From Nocardiopsis suaedae (GTDB lineage Bacteria > Actinomycetota > Actinomycetes > Streptosporangiales > Streptosporangiaceae): a stretch of 64,000 bases of DNA. The stretch lies in NCBI RefSeq assembly GCF_027706745.1, contig NZ_JAQFWP010000005.1:62001-126000 (forward strand), given 5' to 3'. The notes under the pieces are model-generated. The model saw only the letters and a list, made by a program, of their open reading frames with translations, did no database searches and was not told the DNA's origin. Within the stretch, counting starts at the first letter, position 1; the number at the start of each line of letters is the position of its first letter. Below are positions 1 through 8,159 of the stretch, one piece after another. The position numbers and the translations under genes were made by a program.

Positions 1-34
1 CGGGACCACCCAACCGTTCGGGAGCACACCGACG

Positions 35-1123
35 ATGGCCGAATACACCTTGGACGACGTGCGTGAGCGCACCTGCCGCACACGGGACTCGTGGTGGACG
101 GTGGCGTTCGTCGATCCGCTGGCGGTGCGCCTGGTGCGGGTCCTGGCCAACCGCACCCGCGTCACCCCGGACCAGCTCACCGTGGGGGCGCTGTTCCTGG
201 GGCTGGGCGCCGCGGCGCTGTTCGCGATCGGCAGCCCGGCGCTGCTGGCCGCCGGGGCGGTGCTGTACTACCTGTGCTTCCTGCTGGACTGCACGGACGG
301 CAAGCTGGCGCGGCTGACCGACTCCGAGACGCTGTTCGGCTCCTGGATGGACTACGCCTTCGACCGGTTCCGGGTGCTGGTGTGCGCCATCGCCCTGATG
401 GGCGGCCAGTACGTGGCCACCGGGGAGGTGGTGTTCGTCTGGATGGCGCTGGCGGTGGTCTTCACCGACATGCTCCGCTACCTGGACACGCTGCAGGTGT
501 ACAAGATGCGGCGGGAGATGCGCTCGCGCATCGCCGGGGTGCTGGAGCGGGCCCGCGCCGAGCTGTCCATGCTCGACGACGGGGCCGACTGCGGCACCGG
601 GCAGGGCCGGGCGCCCATGAGCGACCAGGGCGAGCAGGCGGTGCTGCGGCACGGCATCTCGGTGCTGGAGCAGCTCCTGCACACGCAGAACGAGCGGGAG
701 TCCCGCCAGGACCGGGTCGCGGGCAAACAGCCCGACGTGCACGTGATCCGGCCGCTGCCGCCGGTGGACCTGCACCGCGAGTTCCGCTCGCGCTTCCCCT
801 GGTACCAGCGGATCTGGGACGCTCTGAAGGCGCGCCGGGTGCGCACCCACCTGGTGAGCGGGATCGAGTTCCAGATGGCGGTGTTCGTGCTGGCCCCGCT
901 GGCGGGGGCGGTGGTGCCCGCCGCGATCGTCGGGATCACGGCGGTCGCGGGCGTTTTGCTCCTCGCGTTCGAGATCGCCATCATCTATAAACTGTGGTTG
1001 TCCACGCGGGACTACTTCCGCGTCGTGGACGGCATCGAAGGCGCGCTCGGGTTCACGGGGACGCCCGGGGAGGGGACGTCGGCCGAGGCGGCCGCCGAGA
1101 CCTCCCCGCCGGCCCCCCGGTAG
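35..1123 (+). CDS. CDP-alcohol phosphatidyltransferase family protein
   Basis: Integral membrane enzyme of the CDP-OH-P transferase family, which transfers a phosphoalcohol from a CDP-linked donor to make phospholipid or inositol-phosphate lipids. The family signature DG-x2-AR-x8-G-x3-D-x3-D is complete at residues 88-110, with all metal-binding aspartates present. Hydrophobic stretches flank it (about 45-85 and 120-145), and two more lie near the C terminus (about 280-330). A polar insert (about 170-260) separates the halves, making this 362-residue protein longer than minimal members (about 200). The ATG follows a GGGAG about 11 bases upstream. The substrate cannot be told from sequence. 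Confidence 0.85.
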   Translation: MAEYTLDDVRERTCRTRDSWWTVAFVDPLAVRLVRVLANRTRVTPDQLTVGALFLGLGAAALFAIGSPALLAAGAVLYYLCFLLDCTDGKLARLTDSETLFGSWMDYAFDRFRVLVCAIALMGGQYVATGEVVFVWMALAVVFTDMLRYLDTLQVYKMRREMRSRIAGVLERARAELSMLDDGADCGTGQGRAPMSDQGEQAVLRHGISVLEQLLHTQNERESRQDRVAGKQPDVHVIRPLPPVDLHREFRSRFPWYQRIWDALKARRVRTHLVSGIEFQMAVFVLAPLAGAVVPAAIVGITAVAGVLLLAFEIAIIYKLWLSTRDYFRVVDGIEGALGFTGTPGEGTSAEAAAETSPPAPR

Positions 1124-1160
1124 CTCGGACAGGCCCTGCGGCAGCGGAAGGAAGCACGGT

Positions 1161-1562
1161 ATGGAGGCACGCGGCCCCGCGGGGGCGCGCCGGGACCCGG
1201 CCGGTGTTCAGGCCGAGATCGAGCAGGTCCAGCGCAGGATCGCCACGACGTTGGACGAGCTCGCGGACCGGGCCAAGCCCGCCAACGTGGCGCGGCGCGG
1301 AGCCGAGCGGCTCCGCGAGGCCGGGGGGCGCCTGGCCGACGAGGCGCGGGCCGTGGTGTCCGGCGGCGCCGTGCGCCTGGACAGCAGGACCGAGGAGCCG
1401 CCCGAGGGCAGCATCCGGCTCAAGGGCGAGGACGAGGTGGTCTCCACCTACACCACGCGCGGGCAGCTCCCCCCTGAGGCGCTGATCCTCGGCGCGGGCA
1501 TCGGAGCGGCGGTCGTCGTCGGCGTGGTCGCGCTGGTGCGCCGCAAGCGCCGCGGGGGCTGA
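1161..1562 (+). CDS. DUF3618 domain-containing membrane protein
   Basis: A 133-residue protein with the DUF3618 pattern: an N-terminal helix of the type IEQVQRRIATTLDELADR (about residues 19-36), a polar middle, and one C-terminal transmembrane helix (about 108-127) followed by a basic tail RRKRRGG. The domain is common in actinobacteria, often next to phage-holin-like or stress-linked membrane proteins, and its function is unknown. A GGAAGGAAG sequence precedes the ATG. It lies 37 bases after the CDP-alcohol transferase gene, so the two may be co-transcribed, and it ends just before strong hairpins. Confidence 0.75.
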   Translation: MEARGPAGARRDPAGVQAEIEQVQRRIATTLDELADRAKPANVARRGAERLREAGGRLADEARAVVSGGAVRLDSRTEEPPEGSIRLKGEDEVVSTYTTRGQLPPEALILGAGIGAAVVVGVVALVRRKRRGG

Positions 1563-1587
1563 GCCCTCAGCGGGTGAGGACGTACGC

Positions 1588-1620
1588 GAACGCGGCGGGG
1601 AGCGCTTCCCCGCCGCGTTC
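1588..1620 (+). terminator. Rho-independent-like hairpin after the DUF3618 gene
   Basis: Perfect 14-bp stem (1588-1601 pairing with 1607-1620) with a 5-base loop, 25 bases after the stop codon. There is no T tract, as is usual for actinobacterial terminators. Confidence 0.6.
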
Positions 1621-1631
1621 CGCGTCTGCGG

Positions 1632-1673
1632 GCCCTGTCCGGCGCCTGAGGGCCCTCAGGCGCCGGACAGGGC
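1632..1673. terminator. 42-bp perfect palindrome, bidirectional terminator
   Basis: Bases 1632-1652 are the exact reverse complement of 1653-1673, with no spacer. The site lies between the convergent DUF3618 gene and the amino-acid deaminase gene and can fold identically in either transcript, so a two-way terminator is the simplest reading. Confidence 0.6.
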
Positions 1674-1777
1674 GGTGATTCCGGTGATCCGGCCTGACGG
1701 CCTCAGGGCCGCCGGGCCGGCCGGTCCCTGTCAGGACGCTCCGGCCGGGGCCTCCCGCATCCGGGCGGGAGAGGGCG

Positions 1778-2995
1778 TCAGAGGAAGGTGCGCCCCTCAC
1801 CGCGGTAGGTCGGCACGCTCTCGGCCACCCGGGGGTCGGAGCCGTCCAGGCCCTCGATGAGGTGCAGTTCGTCGAAGCGCTCGCACATCTCGCCCGCCTT
1901 GGCGTGCCGCATCCACACCCGGTCGCCGACCTCCAGCCCGTCGGCGGCGGGCCCCAGAAGCGGGGTCTGCACCTCCCCGGCGCCCTCGGTGGGGCTGTAG
2001 GAGAGCCCTTCGGGCAGGTAGGGCTGGGGCAGCCGGTCCCGGTCGCCGGTGCCCGAGGCCAGGTAGCCGCCGCCCAGGGCGGTGGCCACCCCCGGGGCGG
2101 GGCGGCGCACCACCGGCAGCGCGAACAGCGCCGCCGGGCGCCGGTCCACACCGGTGTAGTGGTCGAACAGGCGCGGCTGGTAGAGCCCGGACCCGGCGGC
2201 GACCTCGGTGACGGCCTCCTCCCGGGCGGTGGTGGACAGGCTCCCGGTGCCGCCGCCGTTGACGAAGCGCACCGGCGCCACCGCGCGCACCGCTTCGGCG
2301 ATCGCGGCGCGGCGGGCGGCCAGCTCGCGCCGGGACCCCGCCTGCACCCAGCGCAGGGTGCGCCCGTAGAGCGGGCGGCCGGGCGGGGCGTCGCCCACCC
2401 CGGCGATCTGCGCCTCATAGGCCATGATCCCCTCCAGGCGCAGGCCGGGGCGGCGCACGATCGCGCGGGCCAGCGCGGCCGCGTGGGCGGGGGAGCGCAG
2501 CGGGGAGCGGTGGGCGCCCACGCGCATGCGCGGGCCCAGCGGCTGCCAGCTGGTGTCGACGTCGATGCAGACCCGGATCGGACGTGCGGGGTCCGGGGCG
2601 GCCGCGGTGATCAGGTCGAGGTGGGCGGTGGAGTCCACCATCAGCGTGACGCGCTCGGCGGCGCCCGGGTCGGCGGCCAGCGCGGCGACCGCCGCGCGGT
2701 CGGCCGTGGGGTAGGCGACCAGGATGTCGTCGCTGACGGGGCCGCCGGGGCCGGTGGCCAGCCACAGGGCCTCGGGCAGGGTGAAGGCCATGATCCCGGC
2801 GAACCCGGGGAGCGCGAGGGCCTCGCGCAGGAGGGGGCGGCACCGTAGGGACTTGCTGGCCAGCCGGATCGGGGTGCCCGCGGCGCGGCGGGCGAGGTCG
2901 GCGGCGTTGGCGCGGAAGGCGTCCAGGTCGACGGCGGCGAAGGGGGGCTGGAGGCCCGCGGTCGCCGCGTCGTAGGTCTCGCGAGCGCTTCTCAT
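1778..2995 (-). CDS. PLP-dependent amino-acid deaminase/aldolase (alanine-racemase N-terminal fold)
   Basis: A 405-residue enzyme of the D-threonine aldolase/D-serine dehydratase-like family. The N-terminal part is the alanine-racemase TIM barrel; the LASKSLR segment near residue 45 carries the expected PLP lysine. The C-terminal part has the family metal-site pattern RHAKAGEMCERFDELH, in which His and Cys bind Zn or Mn. It probably acts on a D-beta-hydroxy amino acid, but I cannot tell deaminase from aldolase. The ATG at 2995 matches the usual N terminus. An in-frame ATG at 3013 is possible but has no better ribosome site. A 17-bp palindrome sits just upstream. Confidence 0.8.
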   Translation of the reverse strand: MRSARETYDAATAGLQPPFAAVDLDAFRANAADLARRAAGTPIRLASKSLRCRPLLREALALPGFAGIMAFTLPEALWLATGPGGPVSDDILVAYPTADRAAVAALAADPGAAERVTLMVDSTAHLDLITAAAPDPARPIRVCIDVDTSWQPLGPRMRVGAHRSPLRSPAHAAALARAIVRRPGLRLEGIMAYEAQIAGVGDAPPGRPLYGRTLRWVQAGSRRELAARRAAIAEAVRAVAPVRFVNGGGTGSLSTTAREEAVTEVAAGSGLYQPRLFDHYTGVDRRPAALFALPVVRRPAPGVATALGGGYLASGTGDRDRLPQPYLPEGLSYSPTEGAGEVQTPLLGPAADGLEVGDRVWMRHAKAGEMCERFDELHLIEGLDGSDPRVAESVPTYRGEGRTFL

Positions 2996-3015
2996 GACCG
3001 GAGCATGCCACATTT

Positions 3016-3032
3016 CGTGAAAAAGGTTCACG
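3016..3032. promoter_or_regulatory. 17-bp palindrome upstream of the deaminase gene
   Basis: CGTGAA-AAAGG-TTCACG: two perfect 6-base arms around 5 bases, 21-37 bases upstream of the deaminase start in the divergent region shared with purU. Its position suits an operator. No regulator gene is adjacent, so the binding protein is unknown. Confidence 0.4.
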
Positions 3033-3209
3033 TATGACCCGCGCGGGCGGTCCGCGGGGCCGCGCGGGACGGACGGTGGAGCGGCCGAATGCGGCCGGGC
3101 CCGGAACGGGCCGAGGCGATGCGGCCCCGCCGCCCACACGCCCCGGATACCCTGGATGATCGCCGCCGACCTGCGCGGATCCCCGTCCCCGATGGAGTGC
3201 GCCCGGACC

Positions 3210-4106
3210 ATGAACGACCGTGAATTCGTGCTGACGCTGTCCTGCCCCGACGGCCGCGGCATCGTCGCCGCCGTGGCCAACCTGCTCGCCGCGCACGGGT
3301 GCACCATCACCGAGAGCCAGCAGTTCGGCGACCCCTACACCGGGCGCTTCTTCCTGCGCACCCAGTTCGAGGCCGAGGCGGGGGAGGGCTCCGCGCCGGT
3401 CGGGGAGGACCGTCTGCGCGAGGCGTTCGCCGAAATGGCCGCCGGGCTGCCCGCGCCCGCGGGCGGCGGCGACCCCACCGTGGAGTGGCGGCTGTGGAAC
3501 CGCACCCGACGGCCGCGCATGCTGGTGATGGTCTCCAAGTTCGGGCACTGCCTGAACGACCTCCTCTACCGGGGGCGCAGCGGCCTGCTGGAGGCCGACA
3601 TCGCCGCCGTCGTCTCCAACCACCCGGACCTGGGCTTCCTCGCCGACTCCTACGGGGTGGACTTCCACCACCTGCCGCTGTCCCCCGAGACCAAGGGCGA
3701 GCAGGAGCAACGGGTGCTGGAGCTGGTCGACGCCTACGACGTCGACCTGGTGGTGCTGGCCCGGTACATGCAGGTGCTCTCCGAGGAGCTGTGCACCAAG
3801 ATGTCGGGCCGGATCATCAACATCCACCACTCGTTCCTGCCGAGCTTCAAGGGGGCGCGCCCCTACCACCAGGCGCACGCGCGCGGAGTGAAGCTGGTGG
3901 GCGCCACGGCGCACTACGTCACGGCCGACCTGGACGAGGGGCCGATCATCGAGCAGGAGGTCGCCCGGGTCGACCACACGCACAGCCCGGAGCAGCTGAC
4001 GGCGCTCGGGCGGGACCTGGAGTCGGTGGCGCTGGCGCGCGCGGTGAACTGGCACGCGCAGCGGCGGGTGCTGCTCAACGGGTCGAAGACGGTGGTCTTC
4101 CGCTGA
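3210..4106 (+). CDS. purU: Formyltetrahydrofolate deformylase
   Basis: PurU hydrolyses 10-formyltetrahydrofolate to formate and tetrahydrofolate, balancing one-carbon pools with the glycine/serine genes further along. The 298-residue protein has an N-terminal ACT domain (about 4-85, beginning VLTLSCPDGRGIV) and a C-terminal formyltransferase domain. The latter shows NIHHSFLPSFKGARPYHQA, with the catalytic Asn-His, and GATAHYVTADLDEGPII, with the catalytic Asp. I chose the ATG at 3210 because the protein then begins right before the ACT strand and has normal length. The in-frame ATG at 3156 lies too close to a TACCCT -10-like element near 3147. Confidence 0.95.
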   Translation: MNDREFVLTLSCPDGRGIVAAVANLLAAHGCTITESQQFGDPYTGRFFLRTQFEAEAGEGSAPVGEDRLREAFAEMAAGLPAPAGGGDPTVEWRLWNRTRRPRMLVMVSKFGHCLNDLLYRGRSGLLEADIAAVVSNHPDLGFLADSYGVDFHHLPLSPETKGEQEQRVLELVDAYDVDLVVLARYMQVLSEELCTKMSGRIINIHHSFLPSFKGARPYHQAHARGVKLVGATAHYVTADLDEGPIIEQEVARVDHTHSPEQLTALGRDLESVALARAVNWHAQRRVLLNGSKTVVFR

Positions 4107-4160
4107 CGCCGCCCCCCCCCGGGCGGCCCTGCGCGGCCCTGACGGCTCCGCGCGACCTCG

Positions 4161-4205
4161 ACGACCGAGACCGGTGACGCCCGGTTTCGGTCGTTTGAGT
4201 TTTTA
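4161..4205 (+). terminator. Rho-independent terminator of purU with T-rich tail
   Basis: A 14-base arm at 4161-4174 pairs with 4181-4194 (13 of 14 matching, 6-base loop) and is followed by a run rich in T (TTGAGTTTTT). This is the most classical terminator in the window. A second small hairpin with a C loop lies at 4108-4127. Confidence 0.7.
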
Positions 4206-4335
4206 TTACGTTGCGATTCTTTATTGCCACGCTGTGTGTCAGTACCGTGCCATTCGGGGTCCTCGTGGCGCGTACGGGGTCCGGCACCGGGAGGGGGCCG
4301 GGCGCGCGCCGGGGACGGAACACGAGGGGGGACCG

Positions 4336-4542
4336 ATGGGCGCCGAGGAGAAGTGGGACGACGCGGTCGGCAAGGCCAAGGAAGGGCTCGGCAAGGTCAC
4401 CGGGGACGAGGGGACCGAGGCCGAGGGCAAGGCCGACCAGGCCAAGGCCGGCTTCAAGGAGGCGGCGGAGAAGGCCGCCGACGAGGCCAAGGAGAAGGCC
4501 GGCGAGGCCGCCGACAAGATCAAGGACGTCTTCAAGCGCTGA
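4336..4542 (+). CDS. CsbD family stress protein
   Basis: A 68-residue, highly charged helical protein of the CsbD family: EEKWDDAVGKAKEGLGKVTG at the N terminus, then Lys/Glu/Ala heptads to a KDVFKR end. CsbD proteins are sigma-B-type general-stress proteins with no known enzymatic role. The ATG has a strong GAGGGGGGACC ribosome site. It is the first gene of the envelope-stress block; the AT-rich stretch at 4195-4230 probably holds its promoter. The downstream Asp23 gene starts 36 bases after its stop. Confidence 0.85.
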   Translation: MGAEEKWDDAVGKAKEGLGKVTGDEGTEAEGKADQAKAGFKEAAEKAADEAKEKAGEAADKIKDVFKR

Positions 4543-4577
4543 GGGCGCCGCCGGGCTTCGGCCGGGGAGCAGGGGGG

Positions 4578-5111
4578 ATGGCAGTGACCGAGGTGCAGAA
4601 CCGCGAGAACCGCGAGGGGGCCGAGTCCAAGGTCCCGGAGGCGCGGAGCGACCAGCGCGCGGCGGACAAGGCGCGCGGGCAGGGGCGCGGCGACCTGGTG
4701 ACCGGGCAGGGCCGGACCGAGATCGCCGACCACGTGGTCGCCAAGATCGCCGGGATGGCCGCGCGCGAAGTGCGCGGCGTGCATGCCATGGGCGGCGGCG
4801 CCGCACGCGCCTTCGGAGCGGTGCGCGACCGGATCGCCTCCACCGCGGGCGGCGACTCCGACGCGGGGTCGGCCTCGCGCGGGGTGTCGGTCGAGGTGGG
4901 CGAGACGCAGGCGGCCGTCGACATCGACCTGGTCGTCTCCTACGGGGTGTCCATCCCGGACCTGGCCTCGGCGGTGCGCCGCAACGTGGTCGGCGCGGTG
5001 GAGCGGATGACCGGGCTGGAGGTCACCGAGGTGAACATCAGCGTGGACGACATCCAGCTGCCCGACGACGAGCCGGACGACTCCGGCGACGACGCGCCGA
5101 GGGTGCGGTGA
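4578..5111 (+). CDS. Asp23/Gls24 family envelope-stress protein (first copy)
   Basis: A 177-residue Asp23 protein. A polar Arg/Glu-rich N-terminal extension (1-45) precedes the Asp23 domain (about 48-155), recognisable from TEIADHVVAKIAGMAAREV, the GVSVEVGETQAAVDIDLVVSYG strands and MTGLEVTEVNISVDDI at the end. A short acidic tail follows. In Gram-positives Asp23 proteins form membrane-associated assemblies anchored by AmaP. The ribosome site is AGGGGGG. Its stop overlaps the GTG of the next gene (GTGA), so translation is probably coupled. Confidence 0.88.
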   Translation: MAVTEVQNRENREGAESKVPEARSDQRAADKARGQGRGDLVTGQGRTEIADHVVAKIAGMAAREVRGVHAMGGGAARAFGAVRDRIASTAGGDSDAGSASRGVSVEVGETQAAVDIDLVVSYGVSIPDLASAVRRNVVGAVERMTGLEVTEVNISVDDIQLPDDEPDDSGDDAPRVR

Positions 5112-5416
5112 CGGCGGAGCGGCCGCCCGGCGGCGACCCGGTCGCGACCGCGCGCCGGGTCGCCGAGCGGGCTCTGGGGGTGTCGGACGTGGTGGACCTG
5201 TCCGCCGGATCGTACGGCACGACCGCCACCCTCGGCGCGGGCGTGCGGGTCAAGGGGGTCTCCGTGCACCGGGGCGAGGTCCGGGTGGGCGTGGTGGTCC
5301 GGTACGGCCGCCCGGTTCCCGACATCGCGGCGGACGTGCGCGAGGCGGTCCGGCCGGAGGTGCCCGGGAGCGCGGTCCACGTGGAGGTGGAGGACGTCGT
5401 CGCGGGAGCGGGCTGA
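5108..5416 (+). CDS. Small Asp23-like protein
   Basis: A 102-residue protein starting from a GTG that overlaps the preceding stop in a GTGA. It keeps the Asp23 strand pattern in reduced form (VKGVSVHRGEVRVGVVVRYG, then VPDIAADVREAV and a VHVEVEDV ending) but lacks the long first helix. It is best read as a diverged, shortened Asp23 paralogue that may assemble with its neighbour. Confidence 0.65.
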   Translation: MTAERPPGGDPVATARRVAERALGVSDVVDLSAGSYGTTATLGAGVRVKGVSVHRGEVRVGVVVRYGRPVPDIAADVREAVRPEVPGSAVHVEVEDVVAGAG

Positions 5417-5507
5417 CCCGCGGGCCCGGGGCACCGGAGGGGGCGCCCGGAGGGGCGCCGGACGGGGTGCGCAGCCGCCCCAGGAGCGGCACGAGGAGGG
5501 GATCGGG

Positions 5508-5678
5508 ATGTGGCCGATCGTGGGACTGGCCTTCGGGACCGTGCTCGCGCTCGCCGGGGTGTTCGGCGGGGCGGGGGCGTTCCTTCTGGTCTTGGTGCTG
5601 GGGGCGCTCGGCTTCCTGGCCGGGCGGGCCTATGCGGGCGAGATCGACCTGGCCGAGCTGTTCACCCGGCGCACGTGA
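5508..5678 (+). CDS. Small membrane protein of the Asp23 cluster (56 aa)
   Basis: A 56-residue protein MWPIVGLAFGTVLALAG..., with one long or two short hydrophobic helices (about 3-40) and a short acidic-basic tail ending LAELFTRRT. The ATG follows GAGGAGGGGATCGGG. DUF2273-type small membrane proteins accompany Asp23 genes in other Gram-positives, and this one resembles them in size and position. Its stop overlaps a GTG (5675) in frame with the next gene. Confidence 0.7.
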   Translation: MWPIVGLAFGTVLALAGVFGGAGAFLLVLVLGALGFLAGRAYAGEIDLAELFTRRT

Positions 5679-5698
5679 GCGGCACGGCGGAGGCGGCG

Positions 5699-6103
5699 AT
5701 GACGGCCGAGACGGCGGACACGGAACCGGCGGGCGCGGGGGCGGCGACGGCCCCGGCCGTGCCGGGCCAGCGGGCGGCGGGGCGGGGGCGGCACGCGGCC
5801 GCGCCCCCCGCCGAGCTGCGGGGGAGCACGCGCATCCCCGCGTCGGTGGTGGAGAAGATCGCCGCGCGGGTGGCCCGGGAGGTGCCCCGGACGCGGTCGG
5901 CGCGTGCGCAGGCGCGGGTGCGCGGGGAGACGGCGGTGCTGAAGCTGGGCCTCGCGGTGGAGTACCCGGCGCCGTTGCGCCGTACTTGCGCGGCGGTGCG
6001 CGAGCGTGTGGCGTCCCGGGTGGCGGAGCTGACCGGGCTGACGGTGCCGCAGGTGGACATCGAGGTGACCGAGCTGCGCGGGGGCCGGGCGCGCGGCGGC
6101 TGA
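5699..6103 (+). CDS. Asp23/Gls24 family envelope-stress protein (second copy)
   Basis: A 134-residue Asp23 family protein: an Ala/Gly/Pro-rich leader (1-40), then ASVVEKIAARVAREV, the AVLKLGLAVEYPAPL strands and LTGLTVPQVDIEVTEL at the end. I chose the ATG at 5699, which has GGAGG 7 bases upstream. A GTG at 5675 in the same frame would overlap the previous stop (GTGA) and add eight residues. Confidence 0.8.
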   Translation: MTAETADTEPAGAGAATAPAVPGQRAAGRGRHAAAPPAELRGSTRIPASVVEKIAARVAREVPRTRSARAQARVRGETAVLKLGLAVEYPAPLRRTCAAVRERVASRVAELTGLTVPQVDIEVTELRGGRARGG

Positions 6104-6527
6104 CCGCGGTGGACCGGGTCCTCCTCGGGCGCGGGGGCACGGGTGCCCCGAGGCGGAGCGCGGGGCGCATCCGGTCGGCGGAGGGGGACTGGCGGACGGC
6201 GTCGGCCGGGACTCCAGGGCCGGACTGGAGCCGCACCGATCGCAACGGCCGCTGCCGACGCGCTGGGGTGCCGACGTGGCTGGGCGGAGGGCCCACCACT
6301 CCGGCGCACGTGACCGCCCCGCGGGTCGGGCGCAGCGGGAGGGGCGCCCCTGGGCGGACACCGCCCGATGGGCCCGCTGCGGGGGAGAGGCGCACCGCCG
6401 CGGCGGAGGCGCCCTTCAGAGGGACCGAGCGGCGCCGCGGTAGGCGCGTGAGGGCTTCGGCCCGGGCGCGCGCCCGCGATGAGCGGCCCGCCGACACAGG
6501 CGTCCGTATCCGGATGAGGAGGCGACG
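6104..6527. other. 424-bp spacer inside the Asp23 cluster
   Basis: No gene with convincing codon pattern or homology is visible. At 6123-6153 there is a terminator-like hairpin (GGGGCA-cggg-TGCCCC with weaker outer pairing), which would end transcripts of the upstream four genes. The last 15 bases hold the GAGGAGGCGACG ribosome site of the DUF6286 gene. Confidence 0.5.
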
Positions 6528-7133
6528 ATGACGACCGTTGAACAGGTGGCCGGTGCGCCGGGCACGGCCGTCGTGCGCCGCGCGCGCCGGACCGCGCGCA
6601 GGGCCTTCCGGCCGAGGAGGTCGTGGCCCGCGTTCATCGCGGCGGTGCTGGTGCTTGCGGCGGCGGTGCTCGCGGGGGCCGCGGCGGCCGCCGCGATCGC
6701 GGGCGTGCCGCTGCGGGTTCCGGTGGTCGGGGACGCGCTGGAGCAGGCGGCGGGCATGCGCTGGCGGGACACGGCGGTGCTGGTCGCGGCGGGCGGTGCG
6801 GCCCTGCTCGGGCTGGTGCTGCTGGTGGCGGCGCTGCTGCCCGGGCGCGCCCGGTGGACCGCGCTGCGCACCGACGACCCGGACCTGGTGGTGGGGCTGT
6901 CGCGCCCGGCGCTGCGCCGGGCGGTGGCGGCTGCCGCGCGAGGGGTCTCCGGAGTGCGCGCGGCGCACGCGACGGTGCGGCGGCGCGCCGTGCGCGTCCG
7001 TGTCGAGACCGAGCTGCGGGAGCGGCCCGCCCTGCGCGGCGACGTGGAGGAGGCCGTCGGAGAGCGGCTGGACGAGCTGGCCCCGCTGCGCCGTCCCAAG
7101 GTGCGTGTGCGGGTGCGGGCGGCGAAGGCGTGA
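6528..7133 (+). CDS. DUF6286 domain-containing membrane protein
   Basis: A 201-residue protein with two membrane helices (about 33-58 and 82-107) and a C-terminal soluble domain (about 118-200) that folds like an Asp23-type alpha/beta unit (LVVGLSRPALRRAV... VRVRVETEL... KVRVRVRAAKA). DUF6286 proteins occur beside Asp23 and AmaP genes in actinobacteria. The start has GAGGAGG 9 bases upstream. It lies 8 bases before the AmaP-like gene, so the two form a pair. Confidence 0.75.
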   Translation: MTTVEQVAGAPGTAVVRRARRTARRAFRPRRSWPAFIAAVLVLAAAVLAGAAAAAAIAGVPLRVPVVGDALEQAAGMRWRDTAVLVAAGGAALLGLVLLVAALLPGRARWTALRTDDPDLVVGLSRPALRRAVAAAARGVSGVRAAHATVRRRAVRVRVETELRERPALRGDVEEAVGERLDELAPLRRPKVRVRVRAAKA

Positions 7134-7141
7134 GGAGTGCC

Positions 7142-7738
7142 ATGGGCTGGGTGAACGGGGCACGCCGGACGGCGCGCGGCAACCGGTGGGGGCTGGCCCT
7201 GGTGGGGCTGGTGCTGGCGGCGGCCGGGGGCGGGGCGCTGGCCGTCGGCCTGGGGGCGTTCGGCGCCGGGGCCGCGGGGACGGTCCTGGGAGCGGGTCCG
7301 GAGGCGGCGGGGCTGCCGTCGCCGGGGTGGCTGCCGTACGCGGTGGCGGCGGTGGCCGTGGTCGTGGCCCTGCTGGCGCTGCGGTGGCTGTTCGTGCAGG
7401 GGCGCGTCGAGCGGGTGCGGCGCCTGACGGTGGAGCCGGAGGAGGGCGCGGGGCGCTCGGAGCTGGTGTCCGGGGCGGCCCAGGGGGCGGTCGAGGAGGC
7501 CGTCGGCGCGGTGTCGGGGGTGCGCAGGGCACGGGCGCGCCTGCTGGGGTCGGACCGTGCGCCGAGGCTGAGGCTGGACGTGGTGGTCGACGACGACGCG
7601 GACGTGGCCGAGGTGTGGTCCGGGGTGCGCGGCGAGTCGCTGTCCGACCTGAGGGGGGCACTGGAGACGGACCGGCTGCCGACGGTGGTGCGGATCTCCA
7701 TGGCGGCCCCGAAACGCAACCGCGCGCGGGTGGCTTAG
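7142..7738 (+). CDS. AmaP-like alkaline shock response membrane anchor
   Basis: A 198-residue protein with two N-terminal transmembrane helices (about 18-45 and 60-85) and a cytoplasmic Asp23-interacting type domain: VSGAAQGAVEEAVGAVSGV, RLRLDVVVDDDADVAEV, then a helix and RISMAAPKR. Topology and position match AmaP, which tethers Asp23 to the membrane. GAGGAGTGCC precedes the ATG. It ends the stress block. Confidence 0.75.
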   Translation: MGWVNGARRTARGNRWGLALVGLVLAAAGGGALAVGLGAFGAGAAGTVLGAGPEAAGLPSPGWLPYAVAAVAVVVALLALRWLFVQGRVERVRRLTVEPEEGAGRSELVSGAAQGAVEEAVGAVSGVRRARARLLGSDRAPRLRLDVVVDDDADVAEVWSGVRGESLSDLRGALETDRLPTVVRISMAAPKRNRARVA

Positions 7739-8102
7739 GGGCCCACGCCGTCGGTGGCCGGGCGAAGGTCGGCGGCGGCGGAGGCGGTCGGCCACTGCGG
7801 CAGCGCTCTCGGGTGCGGGGCGTGCGGATGGTCGTTGTATCGGGCGGCGACGGTGGCCCCTGTCTGCCGGGCGGCGGGTTGCTCGCGGTCCGGGTGGGCG
7901 GGGCGGCTTTGCTGGTACCCCGCTGACGGGCCCCGGCCGTCAGCCGGGCCGCCGGGGTGCGGGGTGGAAGGCGGCGACGGCGTGAGCCGGGCGGTTTCCC
8001 GGGCTTGCCTGCCGTCCGGCGGGTCCCTTGCGGTGCGGGCGGGCGCCCCGGCGGGGACGTGTCCGGGGCGTGCCGGGCGCGCGCGGGGCCGGGTTCGGGC
8101 AT

Positions 8103-8159
8103 CGAGTGTGCAGAAGAGTGCACTCTGGGCGGGTGAGAGTGGTTGATAGTGCACACTCG
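8103..8159. promoter_or_regulatory. Three-part TGCACT dyad cluster (operator-like)
   Basis: CGAGTGTGCA (8103-8112) is the exact inverse of TGCACACTCG (8150-8159), and a self-palindrome GAGTGCACTC (8116-8125) lies between them. All three share the GAGTG/CACTC core. Iterated, symmetric, AT-richer than its surroundings: this looks like a multi-site operator, but neither flanking gene starts closer than 330 bases. Confidence 0.45.

Noticed and set aside
7754-8146. 130-codon frame between the AmaP-like and FhuF-like genes
   Set aside because: Cys/Gly/Arg/Ser-rich composition without ribosome site or family resemblance, and it covers the dyad cluster.
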